Shown here: piece by piece, positions 7,317 through 17,011 of the stretch
How positions within the stretch are numbered: position 1 is the stretch's first letter
Layout: each line of letters opens with the position of its first letter
NCBI GenBank assembly: GCA_003611745.1
Contig: RAYF01000045.1
Coordinates: forward strand, 1 to 55,192
Direction: 5' to 3'
Origin: a bacterium D16-36
GTDB lineage: Bacteria > Bacillota > Clostridia > Lachnospirales > Lachnospiraceae
Length of the DNA: 55,192 bases
Position numbers and translations under genes: made by a program
Notes under the pieces: generated by a model
The model's input: the letters and a program-made list of their open reading frames with translations, nothing else
What the model was told of the DNA's origin: nothing
Database searches by the model: none

Positions 7317-9782
7317 TTAATCCTCATCAGGTACCTCAACAGTAACCTTTTCAAGCTTCCAAATTTCCTTAGCATACTCTTCTATTGTTCTGTCAGAAGA
7401 GAATTTCCCACATTTTGCCACATTAAGCATAGCCATTTTAGCCCACCTTGCTGTATCCTTATATGCCTCCTCTGCGCGCTTCTGCGCCTCTGCATAAGAA
7501 CGGAAATCTGCCAGAATAAAATACATATCCGGCCTCCCGCTGCCAGTATCCAACAAAGAATTGTAGATATCACGGAATTCCTCCAGATTTCCCGGTGAAT
7601 ATGTGCCGTCTACTAACTGTGTCAGCACTGCACGGATTTCCGAATCAATATTATATATCTCCCTTGGATTGTACTGATTATTTTGCTCATAAGCAATTAC
7701 TTCATCAGAGGAAAGCCCAAAGATAAATGCATTGTCCTCACCGACTTCCTCTACAATTTCTACGTTTGCACCGTCCATGGTTCCCAAAGTCACCGCACCA
7801 TTCAGCATAAATTTCATATTGCCTGTTCCTGACGCCTCTTTACTTGCAGTAGAAATCTGCTCTGATACATCAGCAGCCGCAAAAATTAATTCTGCATTTG
7901 ATACACGATAATTTTCAATAAAAACAACTTTAATCTTATCTTCAATTGACTTATCATTATTAATCACATCTGCAACGCTGTTAATCAGCTTGATAATCGC
8001 TTTTGCCCTATGATAACCTGCCGAAGCTTTTGCACCAAAAATAAATGTTCTTGGATAAAATTCCATTTCTGGATTTTTCTTAAGCTCATTATACAAATAC
8101 ATAATGTGCAGAATATTCAGTAATTGGCGTTTGTACTCGTGCAGCCTCTTAACCTGTACATCAAAAATAGAACGCGGATTTACCTCGATGCCGTTATGTT
8201 CTTTTATATATTTGGCCAAACGGATTTTATTCTGGTACTTAATATTCATAAACTCTTTCTGGCAAAGTTCATCATTCACATATACAGACAGTTCATCTAT
8301 ATGTTTCAGATTTGTAATCCATTCATCACCTATTTTTTTAGTAACCCAATCGGCCAGAAGAGGGTTTCCATGAAGAAGAAACCTTCTCTGGGTGATTCCG
8401 TTCGTTTTGTTGTTAAATTTCTCCGGCATCATCAAATAGAAATCTTTTAATTCCTGATTTTTTAAGATTTCGGTATGAAGCCTTGCAACGCCATTGACAG
8501 AAAAACCTGCTGCAATCGCCAGATGGGCCATCTTAACCTGTCCATCGTAAATAATTGCCATTTTTTCAACCTTACTGTAATCATCAGGATATGTTCTCTG
8601 GATATCCAGTACAAAACGGCGGTTAATCTCCTCAATAATCTGATAGATACGCGGAAGAAGCCTTGAGAAAAGCTCTAAAGGCCATTTCTCCAATGCCTCT
8701 GACATAATCGTATGATTTGTATAGGCACATGTTTTATTGGTAATGCTCCATGCTTCATCCCACTCAAGCCCATATTCATCTACAAGGATACGCATTAACT
8801 CTGCTACTGTAACCGTTGGATGCGTATCATTTAACTGAAAGCACACTTTCTCATAAATCTTACGGATATCATCATGCTTCTCCATATATTTCATAACTGC
8901 ACGCTGTACACTTGCAGAAACAAAGAAATACTGCTGTTTCAGGCGCAGTTCCTTACCAGCTATATGATTGTCGTTTGGATAAAGCACCTCACAGATAGTA
9001 CGAGCCAGATTCTGCTGCTCTACTGCTTTCTGGTAATCACCTTTATCAAAGGAATCCAGATTAAAGTTATCAATCGCCTCCGCGTCCCAGATACGAAGCG
9101 TATTTACTACATTATTATTATATCCAACGATTGGCAAATCATATGGAACCGCTAATACTGACTGATAATTTTCCTGAATAAATTTGTTGCGCCCTGTCTG
9201 TTCATCCCTGCGCATAGCCACATAGCCACCAAATTTTACCTCTATTGCATACTCTGGACGCTTAATTTCAAACGGATTTCCATATTTTAACCAGTTATCA
9301 GGTTTCTCTACCTGATAACCATTCTCGATCGCCTGTTTAAACATGCCATATTTATAACGAATACCGCAGCCATAAGCCGGATATCCCAATGTTGACAAAG
9401 AATCCAGAAAACATGCTGCGAGACGCCCCAAACCGCCATTTCCAAGAGCAGCATCCGGTTCCTGATCTTCAATTACATCCAGATTCATGCCTAATTCCTC
9501 GATTGCCTCTTTAATCGCCTGATTTCCCTTTAGATTAATAATAATATTCCCTAATGCACGGCCAGTAAGAAATTCCATAGATAAATAATATACGGTTTTT
9601 GCATCCTTCTCCTCATATGTTTTGTGTGTCGCCATCCACTGATCAACAATAATATCCTTTACCGCATAAGAGACAGCCTGAAATAACTGCTGGTCATCTG
9701 CTTCCTTGATAGACTTACGGAAAAGAACTTTTACATAGTCTTCTACCTCTTTTTTAAATTCTTCTTTATTAATTTCCTTCAT
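7317..9782 (-). CDS. glgP: Glycogen/starch phosphorylase
   Basis: At 821 aa it has the usual length for bacterial alpha-glucan phosphorylases (GT35). It releases glucose-1-phosphate from glycogen or maltodextrin using PLP. The N-terminal YYLSMEFLTGRALGNI and DAALGNGGLGRLAACFLDS blocks, QLNDTHPTV, the phosphate-site KRLHEYKRQLLN and the PLP-lysine motif EASGTGNMKFMLNG are all present. ATG follows AGGAGGG. No other glycogen gene is adjacent; the gene is followed by its own terminator, so it is probably monocistronic. Confidence 0.97.
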   Translation of the reverse strand: MKEINKEEFKKEVEDYVKVLFRKSIKEADDQQLFQAVSYAVKDIIVDQWMATHKTYEEKDAKTVYYLSMEFLTGRALGNIIINLKGNQAIKEAIEELGMNLDVIEDQEPDAALGNGGLGRLAACFLDSLSTLGYPAYGCGIRYKYGMFKQAIENGYQVEKPDNWLKYGNPFEIKRPEYAIEVKFGGYVAMRRDEQTGRNKFIQENYQSVLAVPYDLPIVGYNNNVVNTLRIWDAEAIDNFNLDSFDKGDYQKAVEQQNLARTICEVLYPNDNHIAGKELRLKQQYFFVSASVQRAVMKYMEKHDDIRKIYEKVCFQLNDTHPTVTVAELMRILVDEYGLEWDEAWSITNKTCAYTNHTIMSEALEKWPLELFSRLLPRIYQIIEEINRRFVLDIQRTYPDDYSKVEKMAIIYDGQVKMAHLAIAAGFSVNGVARLHTEILKNQELKDFYLMMPEKFNNKTNGITQRRFLLHGNPLLADWVTKKIGDEWITNLKHIDELSVYVNDELCQKEFMNIKYQNKIRLAKYIKEHNGIEVNPRSIFDVQVKRLHEYKRQLLNILHIMYLYNELKKNPEMEFYPRTFIFGAKASAGYHRAKAIIKLINSVADVINNDKSIEDKIKVVFIENYRVSNAELIFAAADVSEQISTASKEASGTGNMKFMLNGAVTLGTMDGANVEIVEEVGEDNAFIFGLSSDEVIAYEQNNQYNPREIYNIDSEIRAVLTQLVDGTYSPGNLEEFRDIYNSLLDTGSGRPDMYFILADFRSYAEAQKRAEEAYKDTARWAKMAMLNVAKCGKFSSDRTIEEYAKEIWKLEKVTVEVPDED

Positions 9783-10036
9783 AATTTGCCTAGCCCTCCT
9801 GTGTTCGAATCCGGAATGTCATGTAACTTTAATATTATATAACACCACTAGCAAAAAAGCAATTTATACATGAATAATTCGTCATTCTACACAGAATTTT
9901 TATCAAATTATATGCTTATTTTTACGCCTCTGGGTAAATCTGCCATATTTTTTTATATTTTCTTACGGCAAAAAGAATATTCTAGTAAAAATCACCATAT
10001 ATAATAATAAAATCTGGTTCCATAGGAGAAGCTCTC

Positions 10037-10462
10037 ATGCCCCGTCATATTAACCAACCATTTGTATATTTTAGAATACTAATATTTTTTTGCTGCTGCC
10101 TGCTTCTTGCTGGATGCAGCCACAATGATGCCCCTGAAAAGACAAAAGACCTTGATTTTACCATTGTCTCTGGCACAGATATCCCTGAAGAACTGCAAAA
10201 CCTGATACAGGACCGCCAAGAAAACCCCTTTGAACTGACATTTTCAGATAAAGCCTTTCTCTATATTATTAAAGGTTATGGAAAGCAGAAAAGCGGCGGA
10301 TATAATATTGTAGTAAATGATTTTTATCAGTCAGGTGATCAGCTCGTCTTTGATACCGACTTGTTCGGCCCCAAAGCAGATGAAAAGGTATCTGAATCTA
10401 TATCATATCCATATATTGTGATTAAGGCAAAATACCTTGAAAACCCTGTAGTATTCCGTTAA
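10037..10462 (+). CDS. PrcB-like lipoprotein
   Basis: A 141-aa lipoprotein: signal sequence with FFCCCLLLAGC, where LAGC is a good lipobox (lipidated Cys about residue 27). The mature part DLDFTIVSGTDIPEELQNLI, then GYNIVVNDFYQSGDQLVFDTDLFGP and YPYIVIKAKYLE resembles the C-terminal domain of PrcB family proteins. The usual PrcB role is as a protease-complex partner, which is not shown here. AGGAG lies 8 bases before ATG. It is convergent with the last gene of the Tad operon. Confidence 0.7.
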   Translation: MPRHINQPFVYFRILIFFCCCLLLAGCSHNDAPEKTKDLDFTIVSGTDIPEELQNLIQDRQENPFELTFSDKAFLYIIKGYGKQKSGGYNIVVNDFYQSGDQLVFDTDLFGPKADEKVSESISYPYIVIKAKYLENPVVFR

Positions 10463-10533
10463 AACTGCCCATACATACAAGAAAGGATTAAATTAACTAA
10501 CTTTAATGTGCTTACAACAAATATAACAGTCTT

Positions 10534-11556
10534 TTAATCTCCATCCACCTTTACTAACTGGTACGAAATATCCGCAAATGTTATAATATCATTTTCTTTA
10601 CATGGTGTTTTAACATAGGCGGATATCTTATTGCCATTTAAGTATGTCCCATTTGTCGAAATAGTATCCATTAGATAAAAACCATCCTGTTCGCTAAAAA
10701 ACAATGCATGACGGCGACTGACTGTCCCAAAAGGGAGGAACAAATCACTTTCCTTCTCCCTTCCTACTGCCAATTTCTCCTGGCGGATAAAACATCCTGC
10801 CCCCTCCTGCCCACAAAATAATTTCCTCCATAGTTTTCCATTTCGGCTATCCGGCAACGGCTTTAGCAAATATTTTGTACTGATATTCCTTTCGCTGCCC
10901 TGCCCCTCCCCATGCATTTGTTTACTGTGAGCCGGCAGCACATTCTCACTTTTTGCTTTCTGCAGGTAGGATAAAAGGTTTTCTAGTATGAATCCATCCT
11001 TATCTAACAATTCATACAACCCATAAATTAAACTTACTGCATTTTTATCTGAGTGGTCCGTATGCTGCATCAGATATTCCAGTAACATTGTATATTCTTT
11101 TGCAGCCTCTCCATCTTTTCCCGGCAAATAACATAAAAAAACTTTCTTTTCACAGCGGTTCCAGAAAATCCACTCTGGCAAAAGCAAATATCCACTTTCA
11201 TCCAGTAGATATTCCTGCCCCCTCTCCAATATCTTTAGAATTTCCTCGCATAAAAAGCAAAGTGTTTCAAAATCTCCCATCTTCCGGTGAAAAAATGTCT
11301 CTACCCTCTGCAGGGAATGATAAGCATACCGAAAACATATCTGGTTATCTATATAATAATAATCAAAAGGTAAAAAACCTAAAATTTGATTATTCTCCAG
11401 CATCCGCCATGCAAGCTCACCCTTCTTTAACTGTTCTGCCTCTGTCTGCCATAAAACCCATTGATTTTTTTCATCTAATTCCAACCCCTCCAAACTCCAG
11501 CCTCCTTTCCCAATATCTTCACATTTTCTCCTGCGTACACCACAAGCCAAATACAT
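10534..11556 (-). CDS. FHA-domain protein with N-terminal DUF6382-like region
   Basis: About 340 aa. Residues 1-170 resemble the DUF6382 region that often precedes FHA domains in clostridia; I see no kinase motifs. A linker follows, then an FHA domain over the last 90 residues: LAVGREKESDLFL, VSRRHALFF and DTISTNGTYLNGNKI, with the Arg, Ser-Arg-His and Thr-Asn-Gly residues that bind phosphothreonine. It is the last gene of the Tad operon, starting about 20 bp after tadE, so it probably links pilus assembly to Ser/Thr phosphorylation. ATG at 11556 is used; the frame extends to a TTG at 11565. Confidence 0.75.
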   Translation of the reverse strand: MYLACGVRRRKCEDIGKGGWSLEGLELDEKNQWVLWQTEAEQLKKGELAWRMLENNQILGFLPFDYYYIDNQICFRYAYHSLQRVETFFHRKMGDFETLCFLCEEILKILERGQEYLLDESGYLLLPEWIFWNRCEKKVFLCYLPGKDGEAAKEYTMLLEYLMQHTDHSDKNAVSLIYGLYELLDKDGFILENLLSYLQKAKSENVLPAHSKQMHGEGQGSERNISTKYLLKPLPDSRNGKLWRKLFCGQEGAGCFIRQEKLAVGREKESDLFLPFGTVSRRHALFFSEQDGFYLMDTISTNGTYLNGNKISAYVKTPCKENDIITFADISYQLVKVDGD

Positions 11557-11577
11557 TACCCTCAAGGAGCTAAAAAT

Positions 11578-12069
11578 TTATCTGCCACCCTCTTCTTCTT
11601 TCTTTCTGAAAATTTCATTTCCGAAACGAATAACCAGTTCGGGCTGGATTTTATAATAAGATTCTGACAAAATAATCTCTTGCTTCCCATTAATAAAATA
11701 CGTAAGAACAGGTATCCCCAGATTTGCATCCGCCTTCACTTTTCCACTGACTACACTCTTTTTATTCTTTATCTCTATTTCCTGTACATCAACGAGCCAT
11801 AATGCCTTTGATATGTATTTACCATAATCCTTTTTCTCAATCTCCTCGCCTTCTGCCAGCAGAAAAATAACATTATCCAGATTTGCCTGCAGCATGGCCT
11901 TGTCATGCAATAGAAATAAAACATACATTATCACAAATGCAATCCCCAGAATAATAGGGACAATAAAGGCTGCTTCCACCGTATAACTTCCATCCGCTTT
12001 CTTACATAGAAATCCTTTTGCACTTGGCGACTGCTCTGATTCTATTCTCTGTCCATCCATTCCTATCAC
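11578..12069 (-). CDS. TadE-like pseudopilin
   Basis: A 163-aa protein with the TadE-type processing and membrane segment ADGSYTVEAAFIVPIILGIA near residue 26, where Gly-Ser marks the prepilin-peptidase site, followed by one TM and a mostly extracytoplasmic C-terminal domain. Start: GTG at 12069 overlaps the previous stop as GTGA; ATG at 12060 with AGGT upstream is an alternative. Minor pseudopilins of this sort prime or cap Flp pili. Confidence 0.8.
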   Translation of the reverse strand: MIGMDGQRIESEQSPSAKGFLCKKADGSYTVEAAFIVPIILGIAFVIMYVLFLLHDKAMLQANLDNVIFLLAEGEEIEKKDYGKYISKALWLVDVQEIEIKNKKSVVSGKVKADANLGIPVLTYFINGKQEIILSESYYKIQPELVIRFGNEIFRKKEEEGGR

Positions 12070-12515
12070 CTAATTATCCGAATCCCTGCCACAAGCAGAT
12101 AAGCACATAATATAAATGGTGTCAGCGGTATAGAATACTTCTTATTTACTCCCCTAACTGCCCATAAAAAAACTGCTGCCAGAAATGCCAGAAAAAAGGC
12201 GACATAAATTAATAATAAGTTATCATATAGGCCTACCCCTGCTCCTGTCATGCAAAATACTAAAGCATCCCCTTTTCCTATCTGTCCTCTGGTTATAACG
12301 CTGATTAAGTAAAAAAACGCCCCAATCCCGACAGATGCAATCCATATTGCCGCCCCGCCTTTTCCCATCCAATACTGGGCACCCATCAATACCGGCAATT
12401 CAACCAGCACTACAACAAGATATATTTTCTTTTCCTTGATATCTTTTATTGCCTCCACAACTAACCCTGCCAACAAAATACAAAAAATAACTTTCTCTAT
12501 GAATTCTTTTGCCAT
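12066..12515 (-). CDS. Second A24-type prepilin peptidase-like membrane protein
   Basis: About 149 aa with five to six TM segments. The first Asp motif is EAIKDIKEKKIYL and the second GQIGKGDALVF; the canonical GxGDxK is changed to GKGDAL, but both catalytic Asp residues remain. It may process a subset of the TadE-like proteins encoded on each side. GGAG 6 bases upstream supports ATG 12515 over an in-frame TTG at 12527. A 162-bp gap separates it from the previous gene. Confidence 0.75.
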   Translation of the reverse strand: MAKEFIEKVIFCILLAGLVVEAIKDIKEKKIYLVVVLVELPVLMGAQYWMGKGGAAIWIASVGIGAFFYLISVITRGQIGKGDALVFCMTGAGVGLYDNLLLIYVAFFLAFLAAVFLWAVRGVNKKYSIPLTPFILCAYLLVAGIRIIR

Positions 12516-12677
12516 ATCAAACTCCAATCTTAAAATATACTGTATAAATCTAATGATTACAGAGATTTAGGCCGTTTTTTCCTTAAAAATACAACCAATC
12601 ACTAATGCAATATCTTCCAAATAACCAGACTATTACTTCGGAAGTTAAATACGTGTAGGATAAACTTTCATCCTGCA

Positions 12678-13532
12678 TCAACCACATTTGCTGCAGGATG
12701 CCATATTTCCTGTCTCTGACAGTTTTACTCTGCGTACGGTCCTTTTTAACCCAGAACAGCCCTTTGTAATATGGTAACTATCCCCATATATTGTAATATA
12801 TACAACGGTATTATCTGTAAACTGCATGTTTCGGCTGCATCTTCTGCACAGCTTATATTTTGCCCCTGAACGGTTTCTCTGCCTCATAGCCTTTTGATAT
12901 TCCATACCCTGAATATTAGGGTTCAGATAAACGCATTCCTGCTTCTTGTGGTACACGCTTCCATTTTCAGCAATATAGACATATTCCTCTGTATCCTTAT
13001 CATCAGGCACCATACTCTTTCCCTGATACCGGCTTATCTTCATCTGCTGGTACAGAGGAATCTGAAAAAACTCCCCTCCCAGAAACGGAATCTTCACAAG
13101 CTGCTCTGCAAAGCAAATTTCCTTCTTCTCGTTCCATTGAATCCATATTGACTGTTTTAATAATCCCTCCGCTGTCCCAAGCTTTGTGCCAAAGCATTCA
13201 TACTGCTGAACCGCAGACGCTAAACGCATCTGTGTCTGATTAATGCCTGCCAGCATCTGAAAAAGGTACAGCATGGAAAATAATGCCAGAAAAAACGCAG
13301 TTGCACAAAAGGATGCCTCAACGGTAAGGGAACCTCTCAACCCACAATGCCTCCCGCAAAATACCCCAGACCATTTCCATCTTCTCCTTTTCGCGAAAAG
13401 CGGATAGGAATATCCTCTATTTTGATGGCTTTTGTTGTGCTGGGAAGCCTCTTTTTGTATTTGCAAGTTTATCATTATTTTATAAAGTAGCACCTCAAAA
13501 TAGAGGACATCCCTATCCGCTTTTATATTCAT
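12678..13532 (-). CDS. TadE-like protein with Cys-rich C-terminal domain
   Basis: About 284 aa. After a basic N-terminus comes a pseudopilin signal, GLRGSLTVEASFCATAFFLA. The extracytoplasmic part ends in a domain with cysteine pairs (LCRRCSRN and CSKCG) and CSGLKRTV, suggesting a metal-binding knuckle or disulphides; the segment YIAENGSVYHKKQECVYLNP is similar in layout to YITIYGDSYHITKGCSGLKR, so this may be a tandem duplicate of a His/Cys motif. Start 13532 has GGAGGTGTACT upstream and overlaps the DUF5702 gene by 20 bp. Confidence 0.75.
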   Translation of the reverse strand: MNIKADRDVLYFEVLLYKIMINLQIQKEASQHNKSHQNRGYSYPLFAKRRRWKWSGVFCGRHCGLRGSLTVEASFCATAFFLALFSMLYLFQMLAGINQTQMRLASAVQQYECFGTKLGTAEGLLKQSIWIQWNEKKEICFAEQLVKIPFLGGEFFQIPLYQQMKISRYQGKSMVPDDKDTEEYVYIAENGSVYHKKQECVYLNPNIQGMEYQKAMRQRNRSGAKYKLCRRCSRNMQFTDNTVVYITIYGDSYHITKGCSGLKRTVRRVKLSETGNMASCSKCG

Positions 13533-15147
13533 AGTACACCTCCAATTCCCTAACATCTGTGTCCCCGCTATTCCCACCCACAAAAGGCAGGTTCCCAAAC
13601 AAGAATGGAATCTGATAACACACCTTATATCTGCTCTGGCAGATACAGGAATTGATAGAAAAGGATTGATTATATTTTTCCCGCAAATCATATTGAATTA
13701 AATCATAAATACGGTTTCTTATTTTTTCTTCCGATTGCCCCAACAGAAAAAGCCAGAGATATTGCTGATATGAAATATCTGCTGCAGCCAATCCTCCACC
13801 CTTAACATATGCCCTTGCCTTTGATGCAAAAAGATTTCTGGATGCCAGACAGATTTCCTCATATTTCATCTTCAAATCTTTTGATGTTTTAACTACTGGT
13901 ACATGCCTTCCCTCCAAAAGTGCTGTCACATCGACACACGCCTCCTGAAAGGCAAGAATTAAAAGTATCGTATACTGTACTGCACGTATTACGGGGGGCA
14001 TTCCTGTAAAGCCGGCCAGAATCGTTGCCGTGATAAAGCTTTTTTCCTGTAATATTTTATCAGACACAATACATCCAAAGTTTAACAATAGCCGGATACA
14101 TAAAATCTTATTTACCACATTGGATAAATTATCCTTTTCCCTCCCCTTCCCAGCCACCAGATATTCCAACCCATATTTTGTGGTACGTTTTTTATCTTCC
14201 GTATAATTGCTAAACTGTTTATTGGCGTAACAAATGTATTTTATCTTATCTGCCCCTTTCGCCAACAGACTTTTATCCTCATTCGCGGCAACAGACACAT
14301 CAGCCTCTGCACCTCCCTCTTCCATCAGCGCCCCCAAGTAATCTGCCGCCCCTGCTTTATCTTTTTTGCTTTTTGCCTCATCCCTCTCCAACCTGACATC
14401 CGAACTTCCGCTCGGTTCAATAACGCCATTTGACAAACTCCCTGCATTGCAGACTAGATCCAGAATCCCGTCACGCATCATATCAGTAAAAACCTTTAAT
14501 GGATTTCCACCGGCTGTATCCTGCCCCAAGGCATCACCCCTGTTAACTGGTTGTTCCCCTGCTGCCCCCTGCTCTTTCGGAATATCAAATCTGCCCTCCT
14601 CATATTCTTTCGTCAATGCCAGATTCGTTTGAATATGTTCATTATCTGATTTCCCTGAAACCTTATTTCTAATTTCTTCTGTCAGATCCTTAACTGCCGT
14701 ACTTTTCAAATAAGCCCCAATCTGTTTGATAAATATATCACAATCTGTCAACAATCCTGCTTCAGATACTACCCCTTCCACTGACTGAAAACGATATAGG
14801 TTCCCATAACTTTTACTTGCACCTTCGGGCTTATACCGCGCATTCTCTATCAGAATATCTGTAAACTCTTCTGCAAGTTCATTAACCCCTTTTCCATCAA
14901 AACCTCCGTAGGCAAACAATCCGTAATCTGCATAAAGCTCCCTGTTATAATCCCCAAAAACAGTCATTGCGGCTGAATGTGCCGCCGTCCGCAGATATCC
15001 GGCAGAAGATAAAACCCTTACATTTTCAAATGCTGCACCTATCAGAGAAAAAAACAGCAGAAACAGAATTGTCAAAAACACAGTAATACTTCCTGAATAC
15101 ATTATGTAACTATCGTTTTCTATATTTTTTCCTAACTCTCTGCACAT
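13513..15147 (-). CDS. DUF5702 (TadG-like) pseudopilin
   Basis: A 544-aa protein with an N-terminal TadG/TadE-type segment, YSGSITVFLTILFLLFFSLI, then a large domain beginning ENVRVLSSAGYLRTAAHSAA and DYNRELYADYGLFAYGG, the pattern of DUF5702 proteins found in clostridial Tad loci. The middle (about 180-300) is low complexity. Hydrophobic stretches near 365-405 may form a second membrane region. It lies directly after the Flp gene. Confidence 0.8.
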   Translation of the reverse strand: MCRELGKNIENDSYIMYSGSITVFLTILFLLFFSLIGAAFENVRVLSSAGYLRTAAHSAAMTVFGDYNRELYADYGLFAYGGFDGKGVNELAEEFTDILIENARYKPEGASKSYGNLYRFQSVEGVVSEAGLLTDCDIFIKQIGAYLKSTAVKDLTEEIRNKVSGKSDNEHIQTNLALTKEYEEGRFDIPKEQGAAGEQPVNRGDALGQDTAGGNPLKVFTDMMRDGILDLVCNAGSLSNGVIEPSGSSDVRLERDEAKSKKDKAGAADYLGALMEEGGAEADVSVAANEDKSLLAKGADKIKYICYANKQFSNYTEDKKRTTKYGLEYLVAGKGREKDNLSNVVNKILCIRLLLNFGCIVSDKILQEKSFITATILAGFTGMPPVIRAVQYTILLILAFQEACVDVTALLEGRHVPVVKTSKDLKMKYEEICLASRNLFASKARAYVKGGGLAAADISYQQYLWLFLLGQSEEKIRNRIYDLIQYDLREKYNQSFSINSCICQSRYKVCYQIPFLFGNLPFVGGNSGDTDVRELEVYYEYKSG

Positions 15148-15177
15148 TATCTGCTGCCCTCCCTCTGATTTTATCTG

Positions 15178-15369
15178 CTAATTAATAGTTATTTTCTTAT
15201 TAATTGTAGTTGTATCCCCCTTTATCTGCTTAAATGCCTTTGATACAATATCTACAATCTGCTCTCTAAAAATGACAATAAGCATAATCAATACCACTAA
15301 TATTAAAATAATTTCTACAATACCAATCCCATCTTCTTCTTTCCAAAAATCCTTAATCTGATTTATCAT
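15178..15369 (-). CDS. Flp-type type IVb pilin (Flp1-like)
   Basis: A 63-aa major-pilin candidate: short N-terminus WKEEDGIGIVEIILILVVLI, where Gly then Ile-Val-Glu is a processing site with the conserved Glu+5-type residue in the hydrophobic segment, and a short polar C-terminus. AGGAGG lies just upstream of ATG. The start of the next gene is about 30 bp away; the larger gap before it (15370-15482) could allow separate expression of the pilin. Confidence 0.85.
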   Translation of the reverse strand: MINQIKDFWKEEDGIGIVEIILILVVLIMLIVIFREQIVDIVSKAFKQIKGDTTTINKKITIN

Positions 15370-15482
15370 CGTCTACCTCCTAATTTATAAATGTAGGGTT
15401 TTAATACCCAACAACTGGTTGTGGTTTCTCCTCTTATTACCGAAACTCCTTCTATGCACTTTGTTTATCTTTTTCTATACAG

Positions 15483-16934
15483 TTACATACTGTAAAAGGC
15501 AGCATATAGAATCAATGCAAAGACAATTACCATCATAAGCATCATCGGCAGCAGCAATTTTGTCCCTGCCTCCTCTCCCAATGCTTTGGCATTTTCTTTC
15601 CTCTCCCGGAATGCATCTTCCACCTCATAATCCAACAGTCTAAGCAAATCGTCCGATCCTTTTTTCAGATTTTGGACTATCAATGTACAAAATTTCATAT
15701 ACTGTAAAAGCCCGGTTCTTTTCCCAAAAAGTTCATATGCCCTAGCCTCTCCCATTCCATTTTCCATTTCCCTCATGGAAACCAGCATCTCTTCATATAC
15801 ATAATGCCTCTCCTTCCTCTCATTTTTATAATCTCCTGCTATCCTCTCCCACGCGCCCTTTACATTAAGCCCTGCTCCCACCAGCAAAACAAAGTGCTCC
15901 ACAAATTCTGGATAGTCCATCCTAAGTTCCTTCTCGCGGCGTTGGATTTCTTTGCGCATCCTATCTTCCTGCAATAAAATCATCATTACCATGAAAAACA
16001 AGGACGCTCCCGCAATCATATGCGAAACCTGAATTTTCTTTTCCTTGTAGCTTACCTTTTTCCCTGCGGCTTTATCTGGAAGTCTTAGGTAAGACTCTGC
16101 CTTGCTTTTTTCCTGTGCCGTTTGCAATTCCTTCTGCCAGCTCTCCCATTTCCGCTCCTCCTTAGTCCTTTCCTTCGGCAATATAGTCAGCATTTTTGTC
16201 ACAGATTTTTCCATGTCACCATAAGAAAAAATCACTTGGATTTCTATCTGTTGTTTCTCTTCCAGTTCCTCATTGTAGATACTCCCATCTTCCCCTATCA
16301 GCCCATCTGCATCCAGCCTCCAGCTTATATTTATGGCGTTTCCATCTATCTGAGTTACCAGATTCAACGGTTTGGTTATACTCTCCGGTGAAGTGTTTTC
16401 ACCAAGATACTGCTGATTTACAAAAGTTTTTGCCTCTTTTAGCTTTTTCTGAAATTGTTTATCAGTATATTGTTTTCTGGAAACCGGAATTACCACTTCC
16501 TTTGCATCCCCATCAATCTCTGCCGACAAAGTTACCGTCTTTTCCTGCCCCAGCACACTATCCCTCTCTAAAAAGTATTTTTCAATCAGTTTTCCCTTCT
16601 GCTCTATGAGGCTGCCTGCCGACAACAAAAAGAGGCTGCACATAAATACTGCTGCTATAAGGCATGCCATCTTCCCATAATAGAGGCAGAAAATGTCTTC
16701 TTCCCCCTTCCCAACATATACCTTTTTCATAAAATCCAGCCTGTCACCCTTTACCCTCCAGTGAAACCGCCGCCGCAATTTCATAACCGGATACATGATC
16801 CCTTTATAAAAAATACCATACCAGCCATTTATTCTTTTTACTTTCTGAAAAGAATATTTTGCGCTTTTTTCCATCCAGATAAAATAAAATAGCAAGAAAA
16901 AAAATAAGATAAAACAAACTTCTCCAAGATACAT
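15483..16934 (-). CDS. tadC: TadC-like inner-membrane platform protein
   Basis: About 483 aa. An N-terminal TM, a second TM near residue 90, a periplasmic-side insert with a charged region, and a C-terminal T2SF/GspF-type domain: MDYPEFVEHFVLLVGAGLNV, ENGMGEARAYELFGKRTG and KKGSDDLLRLLDYEVEDAF, ending in a terminal TM. TadC with TadB forms the platform over the TadA ATPase. The insert makes it longer than typical TadC (about 300 aa). ATG 16934 (MYLGEV) is preferred; the frame opens at 16967. Confidence 0.8.
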   Translation of the reverse strand: MYLGEVCFILFFFLLFYFIWMEKSAKYSFQKVKRINGWYGIFYKGIMYPVMKLRRRFHWRVKGDRLDFMKKVYVGKGEEDIFCLYYGKMACLIAAVFMCSLFLLSAGSLIEQKGKLIEKYFLERDSVLGQEKTVTLSAEIDGDAKEVVIPVSRKQYTDKQFQKKLKEAKTFVNQQYLGENTSPESITKPLNLVTQIDGNAINISWRLDADGLIGEDGSIYNEELEEKQQIEIQVIFSYGDMEKSVTKMLTILPKERTKEERKWESWQKELQTAQEKSKAESYLRLPDKAAGKKVSYKEKKIQVSHMIAGASLFFMVMMILLQEDRMRKEIQRREKELRMDYPEFVEHFVLLVGAGLNVKGAWERIAGDYKNERKERHYVYEEMLVSMREMENGMGEARAYELFGKRTGLLQYMKFCTLIVQNLKKGSDDLLRLLDYEVEDAFRERKENAKALGEEAGTKLLLPMMLMMVIVFALILYAAFYSM

Positions 16935-17011
16935 TGCATTCCTGCCCTTCTGGCAAACCAGCCTCAAAAAAAAACATCCAAAATTGTACCGCCTTGCTAA
17001 AGCCTGTTCTG

